Shown here: positions 49,194-58,700 of the stretch, piece by piece
Position numbering within the stretch: the first letter of the stretch is position 1
Layout of the letters: each line of letters begins with the position of its first letter
From: Macrostomum hystrix
Lineage: Eukaryota; Platyhelminthes; Macrostomidae
Assembly (NCBI GenBank): GCA_950097015.1
Contig: CATNEN010000003.1
Coordinates: 9,901,501 to 9,965,500 of the forward strand
Direction of reading: 5' to 3'
Length of the DNA stretch: 64,000 bases
Made by a program: the position numbers and the translations under genes
The notes under the pieces: model-generated
Told to the model about the DNA's origin: nothing
The model's input: the letters and a program-made list of their open reading frames with translations, nothing else
Database searches by the model: none

Positions 49194-51772
49194 ATGGCAG
49201 AGAGTATCCAATCAAATATAAACACAAACTCGAATGTCAATGAGTCTAATGAAGATAAGTTTTCAATTAAGGTCCACGAATCAGAACATGTGAGTTTATT
49301 CATTTTGGCGCCACTGTCAAGGCTGTCAACCTAGTTGTTTTATTTTGGCCTAATGCCATAGAGTGCCACATAAAACATACAAACATAATTATAAACCGAA
49401 AACTTGAAAGTTGACTAACTGGCTTTAGCTTGGACCATTCTTGTATTTCGTTTTTTTCTCAATTAGAAATTGTTTGGTCATATAGGCCCCTACAATATTA
49501 CAGTGATTACATAAGATTTGGCTTGACTAACATTAGGAATTGGCGACATACATTCACTTTTGTTTGTTAAATTATTTTTCCTTGAAATATAATGTTTTTG
49601 GTTTAAAACAATGTTGGGAACAGATAAATGAATAACAATGAACAATATTAGTGCCTGTCAGAATGTCTGGAACTCTGGATGTCAGGCAGTGGTGGCGCAG
49701 TTTTTATTTTTACATAGCAATATTTTTAGAGTCATATAACTTTTAATACATAATTGCCATGGTCAACTTGCCATTATTTGGTAATTAGACTGATATAGTT
49801 GCTATGGTGTCTAATTGTGTTAAAAATGTTACTTCAATTTAGTTTACCCAACTTCTTGTTATCAACCCTTAATATATTCTTAAATAGTTTTTTGTGGCAG
49901 TTATTAGAGACTAGAAAAGCTTCACTACTAGAGATTACACAATGCAGTGCTAAAAACCTAGTTGTTTTAGAGTATATTAAACAAGATTAGAACCATACAT
50001 GTGCAACCTCCCAAATCTTAGCTGGCTGTGCAACTTAGTTTTTGCTCTCATTTGCAACTTAGTTTGTTTCATTGCTCTATTTATGACTTAGTTTGCTCTC
50101 ATTTGCTCTCTTTCTCTCCCCTTTTTCCTTTTCTTCATGCCTTCCTTTTTTGTCCCTTGGTCCCCCTTTGATTTTTTTGCGCTTGGTTGATTGGTTTTTG
50201 CGGCTTACCTTGCTTGGCCCTTGTTTCACCTGGCCGGTTTGGCCGGGTTGGCCGGGTGTTGCTCATGTATGATTGGAACACACAATTGTTCATTCTTATC
50301 ATTACATTTAATTATATTTTTATCTTGATCCTGAGTAATCTCGAAAATCTCAATCCTATTCACCATTCACTATCTGATGAGATGACCTTGGTTTTTATTT
50401 TATATAATTGTTGACTTTTTGGGGGTTAAATAGCACTGTAGCAAGTTTGCCTCATCGAGCTTGTTTTGGCAGAAAGGCAACATTTATTTAGGATGTAGCT
50501 ACCAAGAGATGGCTTAGGGGCTTGTTGTGCAATTAATGCTTAAGGGCAAAGTACATTTTTACACTGCCTGATGATGAGAAAGTCAGGGAAGATGTAGACA
50601 CCTGTGTGAGCTAATGCCTACGTACAATATGTGTGTCTGCTTAGGAGTCAGGGAAAGGGGCAGAATTGCCTCTTTGCTGGCTGCAGGTCTAGTGTCACCA
50701 AATGATGTGACATTGCCCACAGCCCTCCTCAAATTATCATACATATTATTATGTTTTGAAATATTTAGTTAACACAAATCAGTATTTTATTCAAAACATT
50801 TATACTCTGTTTTATTAAAACTTATTTTCTATTTTAACTGCATTCAAAGATCTCCTTGCCTGTGGAAGGTGTCCTGACAAGTGGTATTGGTAGTGATCTA
50901 GGTGCTACAGGTCCTCAAATTTCAACAAGCACTGCCAATAGAGATTTCGAGCCATCAACTATTGATGAGCCAGTTAAGGATACAATATTGCGCGATGCAA
51001 AAGCAATTGGCCTCAAGTTTTATCGAGTGTTTGTGCCGCGATCAAGCAGGACTTTACTCAGAGACTGTGAGACAGCTGCTTTATATATGATTCATTTGCT
51101 TTTGATTGTTTATACTATTTGATTAAAATTTTAATATTTTAGGGGATTTGTGGGGCCCACTAATTCTATGCACTGTACTGGCTCTGTGAGTTCATTAATT
51201 TCTTTGAAGAGATTTAAAATTACTTGAAATTTTGTTATAAAAATGTATATGTTTTTAATATTCTTATTTGCTAAATGTGTGGAAAAATCCAAATTGTTTA
51301 TATAGAGTGCTTCAAGGTCAACACAGTAGCAGCAGCAGCAGCCACGACGGCGGACCTCAATTCGCCCAGGTGTTCATCATCTACTGGGTCGGGGCTGCTG
51401 TTGTAACACTGAACGCCCAGCTCCTTAGCCAGAGCGGCTCTGACAAGAATTCGGCCAAGACTTCACCCCCAGGTAGGCTCCAGAACTCATAAACTGATGC
51501 TGAAAATGATGCACAATGTACTCACTTTTTCACTCGCTTCCCAAAAGTCCCTTTATTTAATTTATTTATTAATAGGATTCCTGCAGTCAGTGTGCGTTCT
51601 TGGCTACTGCGTGCTGCCACTGCTGCTGGCACTGATTATCAGCAAGTTGGTTGGCTTGGTCATTTCAAGCTCTAGCCTTGGCGTCTTCCTGTTGCGCTGT
51701 CTGTCCACCGCGGCAGGCCTGGTCTGGTCTGTCTTTGCCGCGTCCACGGCGTTTCTACCCGCTGCTGAGGTC

Positions 51773-51805
<33 letters not shown>

Positions 51806-51901
51806 CGAGATTTGTTTGCTAAACGCAAAATTTTGGTAGCCTATCCTATCTGTCTATTCTATCTTGTGTTAGCCTGGCTAGTGCTTGCTGGTTCTGCTTA
51901 A
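49194..51901 (+). CDS. YIPF6: YIPF6, five-pass Golgi membrane protein of the Yip1 family
   Basis: Five exons: 49194-49289, 50850-51066, 51143-51185, 51306-51472 and 51576-51901 (stop TAA). All have GT-AG ends and consistent phases, and the product is about 282 residues (human 236). Conserved blocks as I recall the human protein are LPVEG, then DEPVKDTILRDAKAIGLKF, TLLRDWDLWGPLILC (across the exon 2/3 junction), SHDGGPQFAQVF, VCVLGYCVLPL and ASTAFLP. The protein sits in Golgi membranes and supports vesicle traffic. A run of nine glutamines lies in the loop before the last membrane segment. The microexon of 43 nt is well supported by frame and homology. Acceptor CAAATAG lies six nt before the ATG, and intron 1 contains a SINE-B copy. 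Confidence 0.95.
50500..50750 (+). mobile_element. SINE-B copy in YIPF6 intron 1
   Basis: Contains CACTGCCTGATGATGAGAAA, GATGTAGACACCTGTGTGAG, GGGGCAGAATTGCCTC and CATTGCCCACAGCCCTCCTC, then an AT-rich tail. It is the complement of the block order at 62545-62915. Confidence 0.8.
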
Positions 51902-51939
51902 AATGGTACATTAATTGTCCTTTTTGCAATTTCGCTGCT

Positions 51940-52015
51940 TTAAGCACGCGTGGGTGTGTACATCTGAGCCTAATTTCTCATTGTCATTAGGCCTGTAGCG
52001 GCTATTACCAGTTTA
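51940..52015. mobile_element. Diverged SINE-B fragment
   Basis: GTGGGTGTGTACATCTGAGC then TTTCTCATTGTCATTAGGC resembles the SINE-B core, but with more mismatches than the other copies. Confidence 0.4.
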
Positions 52016-52517
52016 ATGCAAGCAAAATTCAATTCTTGTTACACAAGTAATTCGGTCTAATTATATTTTGTGTGCAATATTTGTTTTTATTGATTTCTAT
52101 AGCCCTGTGTTTTATATTCTTTGATACACTTTTGATTTTAATCATTTACTTAAATTAGACTGTTTTTTATTGAAGCTATTACAATCAGTGTCGTGATGAT
52201 GTTTTGGTTCTATTTTTGTAGTAATTTTTTTGTTTGATTCGCTTCTTTAGTTTTTAGCCGGCTGCAAATACGGAATAACCATGACAATCGAAACGCTGTT
52301 TTCCATTTTCATATATATTGTTTTATTGTTAGTTTTTCGTGACATCAAAATGCAAATGCATAAAAAGTATTACGTAGCATATTTTGTCAACTTTTTCGCT
52401 CTAAATTGTTTCGGTTGGTTTGTTTTAATTTTCGTCCTCAAATTCCTACGAGAAAAATAGTATTCGGCAAAAAATACGAGTTAACATTCACTAGCTACCA
52501 AATTTACACATTCCACC

Positions 52518-52630
52518 AGCCAATCCCGAGCCGCTTCTTATGTACATATGCTCTCAGCCAATCCCGAGCCGCTTCTAATGTACATATGCTCCCAGCCAAT
52601 CCCGAGCCGCTTCTAATGTACTCATGTTCT
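52518..52630. repeat. Three 38-bp repeats in the ANK-SOCS leader
   Basis: CAGCCAATCCCGAGCCGCTT followed by CTAATGTACATATGCTCC occurs three times, ending about 90 nt before the ATG at 52719. Each copy carries ATGs, which would be upstream starts if it is transcribed. Confidence 0.92.
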
Positions 52631-52718
52631 CCACAAATCAAATCCCAGCCAGTCTTTCTGTTGTTATTACTTCAGCTAGTCTCAAATTCATCACTCGGCA
52701 CTCAACCAACAGACCAAG

Positions 52719-55700
52719 ATGCTGTCAGCTCTAGGCAGCGTAGCCAATCGTCTGCACTCGATGGCTGTCGGCCTGTCCACCTGGGGCACTGGCCGCCAAT
52801 CGATATCCGCTTCGTCTAATCTTGCCAACTCCAACGATGTCAATAATCTAGACGACGAAGATGATAGTTTGGGCGCCCTAGAAGAAGCTTCCGTCGATTT
52901 AGAATTTCTGGTTTACAAGCTTCAACAGTTGCCAGAGTTGGCGGACAACAATGAGCGCGCAGCGGCTGAACGAGAGCTGCGGAGGCTGCTGCCGCGTCAG
53001 TATCGACGCTTTCGAGAGCGCTTGAGTCCCGGCCTGCGCGGCTACACACTGTTGCAGTACGCTGTACAGTCTCGCAGTGAGATGCTGGTGAAACTGCTGC
53101 TCGATCTGGGAGCAGATCCCAACGCTGCTGCCTCGGAGTGCAGCGCGCCATTGCACACAGCCTGCCGATTGAACTGCTTTGCGCTGTTTGAGCTGCTGCT
53201 GAATCGAGGCGCTCGTGTTGACGTCGCCTCCGCCGGCTGTTTTCCATTGCCACACGGCGGCAGAAGGCGAAGTCGAGCCCCCGCCGCCAATCGTCGCGAA
53301 GCCGGTCACGGCGATGATGCCGCTGAAGCTGCAAATGAAGACGACGAAGATGAAATCGATGACGATGTTGAAGGTCGAGGCGGCGACGCTTGTCGTCGCG
53401 TCTCGAATACATTCGGCGGTGGTGTCGGCATTTTGGGCATCGGTCTTGGCGGCGAGAGCGCTCGCAGGTTTGGGCTATAGTGGAATCTGGTCTGCTCGTA
53501 TGTTGCTTGACAGTAATCACACCTATCGGTAGGGGTTATACTAGGGGATTGTATCCTAGTGGCTGGAGCGTCGGACTCACGATTTGAATGTCAGGGATTC
53601 GATTCCCAACTTGGCGGGTAAAAATACCTATCATTGCAAGACGCTCAACTCTGCACTGCTTCAGTTCACCCAGCTGTTAAATGGGTACCAGAGGTTGGGT
53701 TTGGCGTCGCCTCCATGGACTGATTGCTTTTTCACAGTTTCTAAGAGTACATTACTCAAAGGGAGTTTCTCACAGGGAATTTTTTTATACGTATAAGTAT
53801 GAAAGATGATGGAAAGGTGTCTGACAGAATAATTTTCTGACAAAAGAGAGCTTTGGCAGACAGTTGTCTGACAGCGTGTGTACAGGACTCCCAACCAATC
53901 CTCCTAAACTGCAGGTGTCGCGATCATCCCCAGCTGCCTGTCGAAATCCTAGTTGAATCAGATCGTGCTGATTGGCTTCGACTGCTCCTCGAAGAGCCTA
54001 TAGCAACCGCCTGGCAACGCCGCATGTCCCTACAGGCGTTGTTTGTGGCCGCATGTCGTTCCGGCGCCACCGCCTGCGCCAAGCTGCTGTTAAAGAGTGC
54101 AGCGAATGTGTCAGACAGACTGCCAGAGCCTCCGCCAACCTTCGCAATGCCCGCCTTCCCCAGCTTTTCGGGGTGAGCGAATTTTAGTTTCGACATCGAA
54201 ACGCATTGAGTACGATTCAAGCCTGTACTACTTCAATTGTTCATAAATCTGAGATAACTTGACGCAAAGCAAAATTTATCATAACTCTTGTGATTTTAGT
54301 GATACGGATTTGAATTGCAGTGCGTTTAACGCGTTAAAGGCACCAAGGTCCTTGAGGTCAATTCCGCGGCGAGGCCACATTAATTAGGGGCGCAGCCGCG
54401 GCGAGGCCACATTAATTAGGGGCGCAGCCGCGGCGAGGCCACATTAATTAGGGGCGCAGCCGCGGCGAGGCCACATTAATTAGGGGCGCAGCCGCGGCGA
54501 GGCCACATTAATTAGGGGCGCAGCCGCGGCGAGGCCACATTAATTAGGGGCGCAGCCGCGGCGAGGCCACATTAATTAGGGGCGCAGCCGCGGCGAGGCC
54601 ACATTAATTAGGGGCGCAGCCGCGGCGAGGCCACATTAATTAGGGGCGCAGCCGCGGCGAGGCCACATTAATTAGGGGCGCAGCCGCGGCGAGGCCACAT
54701 TAATTAGGGGCGCAGCCGCGGCGAGGCCACATTCATTAGGGGCGCAGCCGCGGAGAGAAGGCTTGGGACTTGTCGTGAAATTTTCGCCCCTGAGGCCTGA
54801 TGAGGGCCAACCTCCAAGGCACAGTGAGGGTGTACACTGCCTGAGCAAGTCAGGGCAGTATACACCCGTGTGCGTCTTCAGTAGTCAGAGAGATGGGCAG
54901 AATTGCCTCACTAAATTGTGGGACATTGCCCGCAGCCCTCCTGCAATTAATATTATAATTAACATTACAATTGTTATTATTATATTTATAAGTGATTTCA
55001 TGCCTAAAACGACGAAAAGTGTGACCAACAACACGTCTCATACAACTTGGCTTGAAACGTACAATAGAGGGTTCATTGCAAGTCAGAGCTTGAGGCAACG
55101 GCCTTTGACACTAGCGGCGAGTGAGGCCATCATTGAGCATCATTGGTTAAAATTTCCAACAACCCCATTGCCAAGGGGCAATTAATTCTATGCAATGGCA
55201 GACGATTGCCTGAAGGCGATTGCCATGAAGTAAAATTTTAGGCAAGGATAATTTTATTTGCACCTGTTCTGATCGTTGACTTTACACCTCTTAAGACAGT
55301 TCATTTTACACGTTTGTAAGATAATCGACTTTACTCCTTGTGGGATGCCTCTTCCTGCCTCTAAAGATTCTCGTGATTTACTTTCCATCTGCAATGATAT
55401 TTCAGGCAGTTCACGCCCAAGATTTAGACTAGCTTTTTACTAAAAAGCCAGACTTAACACCTAAGTTGGAGGTTTGCTGTTAGTTAATAAAAATGTACTT
55501 CAAGCCTGTTAATATATCAGACTTCACGCCTGCTACCAAAATTAGTTCCTAATTTTTTTTATTTATGAACATCTGCTAAAAAGTTAGTCTGGTCTTCGAC
55601 ACTTATTACGAAAGAGCTTATCTCACTGGTCCAAGAAAATGACACGACACTTGTCATAAACTTACTAGTTAAAATACGAGTAATTAAGTGCTTATTTAAT

Positions 55701-58700
55701 ACGCCGGGCATTGCGGCTGTGCCGTCGGCTATTTATCTGGCCAATCAATTATAATTATACTCGTAGATAAGAAAAACAAACTTAACAAGACTGGAGCTAA
55801 GTTACTATAAGATAAGAATGTGCCTAAGATATACTAAATTGTCTACATATCGATTGGTTTAGATGTTGCAAATGATGCGACAATAAATTGTGCACTTTTT
55901 TAAATGACAAACATAGGAGTATTAGACACAAGCATAGGGAACACCTGTTGTAAAACCTTAATTTGGTGTCCTACTCAAAGACTCATTGACTTATTGCCTC
56001 AATTCACTAGACAGCCAAGTCGTCAACAAGATGCAGAAATTCGCCTCAACGATCCTGACGAAGACGGTTTAACACCGCTAATGCACGCCGCTGTGAGCAG
56101 CTTTGAGCTGTTCCGCCTATTGTTGGAATCTGGCGCCTCTGTCAGTCAACTATCAGCCAGGGACGAGTGCGTGCTGCACGTGCTGTTTCGCAATTTGAGT
56201 CGAGTTGATCGAATGGTGGATAAGGTTCGTTTGGCCCTAGGCAGCGGCCTTGAAGAGATCATCGATCAACAGGATGCGGATGGCAACACTGTTCTGCACC
56301 ATCTGGTGTCTCACGTTAATAACAATGTGCGTTACATTGACTTCGATTCTGTTCTGGTCATTGCCAGTCTGGGCGATGCTTCGGCCAGACAGCAGGCGGC
56401 TTATCAGCGCGAGGTGCTGGACTGTATGCGACTGGTGCTAAGCCACAACTGCAATCCTCGGCTGCCTAATGACAAAGTAAGAATAGTGTTGTTATTTCCT
56501 GTGTTGAACTGTGCGAGGGAAAGTGTAGCTTTCCTGGTATCTGGAGTATGAGTAGGGTTCAGAGTAGGGGATTCCCAGTGTTCAGAGTAGGGGATTCTCG
56601 GTGTTCAGAGTAGGGGATTCCCAGTGTTCAGAGTAGGGGATTCACAGTGTTCAGAGTAGGGGATTCCCAGTGTTCAGAGTAGGGGATTCTCGGTGTTCAG
56701 AGTAGGGGATTCCCAGTGTTCAGAGTAGGGGATTCTCTGCGTTCAGAGTAGGGGATTCTCTGCGTTCAGAGTAGGGGATTCCCAGTGTTCAGAGTAGGGG
56801 ATTCTCTGCGTTCAGAGTAGGGGATTCCCAGTGTTCAGAGTAGGGGATTGCCGGTGTTCAGAGTAGGGGATTGCCGGTGTTCAGAGTAGGGGATTCCCAG
56901 TGTTCAGAGTAGGGGATTGCCGGTGTTCAGAGTAGGGGATTCACAGTGTTCAGAGTAGGGGATTCTCGGTGTTCAGAGTAGGGGATTCTCGGTGTTCAGA
57001 GTAGAGGATTGCCGGTGTTCAGAGTAGGGGATTCTCGGTGTTCAGAGTAGGGGATTCTCGGTGTTCAGAGTAGGGGATTCTCGGTGTTCAGAGTAGGGGA
57101 TTGCCGGTGTTCAGAGTAGGGGATTCTCGGTGTTCAGAGTAGGGGATTGCCGGTGTTCAGAGTAGGGGATTCTCGGTGTTCAGAGTAGGGGATTCTCGGT
57201 GTTTAGAGTAGGGGATTCTCGGCGTTCAGAGTAGGGGATTGCCGGTGTTCAGAGTAGGGGATTCCCAGTGTTCAGAGTAGGGGATTCTCGGTGTTCAGAG
57301 TAGGGGATTCCCAGTGTTCAGAGTAGGGGATTCACAGTGTTCAGAGTAGGGGATTCTCGGTGTTCAGAGTAGGGGATTCCCAGTGTTCAGAGTAGGGGAT
57401 TCTCGGTGTTCAGAGTAGGGGATTTCCAGTGTTCAGAGTGTGAGATTGCTGTGAGTTATTAGTTTTTGTGCCTTAAAATTCAGTCCATGGACTGAAAGTC
57501 TATACACTGCCTTTGATTTCGCCGCGCAATAATTTTATCTAGGGCGACACACCATTTGGCCAGCTATTGTCCAGCTTCTACACATTTCTCACCTTTAATG
57601 TTGAGCCGAATTTCGCCGACCCGCTGTCCTACCTGTACGTGTTCGACATGGCCGTGTTAGCCGAGGCCATGGACATGCTCCTGACTGCTGGGTCTTGTCC
57701 AAATGAAGCAATTCTGTGCGGCCAGCTACCGTTGAAGGTGCTGCTTAATGGCATTCTCAACATCAGCCCCATCCAGTACGAGGAGCTCAGACCCGGTTTC
57801 ATGGCCGCCCTGCGCTGCTTGTGCGAGAGAGGCGCGAGGGTCAACTTCCAGATGAAGAATGACCAGGTAAAAGATTGGTTTCTGGGATTTGTGTAGATCT
57901 AGTTTTCCCAGACGTTTTTTGTTACACCAGAGTAGGAATTGTGGATTTTATGAATATCTGATTATCCCATACTGGGGATTTAGGATTAACAGATTTTCCC
58001 ATACTGGGGATTTATGTATATCAGATTATCCCATACCGGGGATTTATGAATGTCAGATTATCCCATACTGGGGATTTTTGAATATCAGATTATCCCATAC
58101 TGGGGATTTATGAATATCCGATTATCCCATACTGGGGATTTATGTATATCAGATTATCCCATACCGGGGATTTATGAATGTCAGATTATCCCATACTGGG
58201 GATTTTTGAATATCAGATTATCCCATACTGGGGATTTATGAATTTATCCCATACTGGGGATTTATGAATATCCGATTATCCCATACTGGGGATCTAGGAT
58301 TATCCGATTATCCCATACTGGGATTTATGAATATCAGATTATCCCATACTGGGGATTTGGGGATTTCAGATTATCCAAGACAACATTTGTGCATTAGTTG
58401 TCCCAGATTAGGTTGTAAGGCCTTGGTATCACTTGATCAGGATTTTTACCTGTTAAGTTATTTAGTTTAATAAAAATTGTGTAAACAGGGATTTTTACTG
58501 ATTTATCCCAAATAATGTAGTTGCATCTAATATTTATCCCAATTTAATCTTGCAGGGCAACTGCATGTCCCTAGTGGCTGCCTTGGCTGAGAACATTCTG
58601 AACATGGGCACCACAGTTGGCATTGGGCCACTCGTGCACAATGACGAAGCCAAACGGTTAAATGTGCAGTTCCTAGACGAGATTCTGAGGCTGCTTCTGT

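Noticed and set aside
52840-53520. Minus-strand 226-codon Arg-rich frame
   Set aside because: Antisense of ANK-SOCS exon 1. Arg/His/Asp-rich composition is typical of a complement of GC-rich coding sequence.
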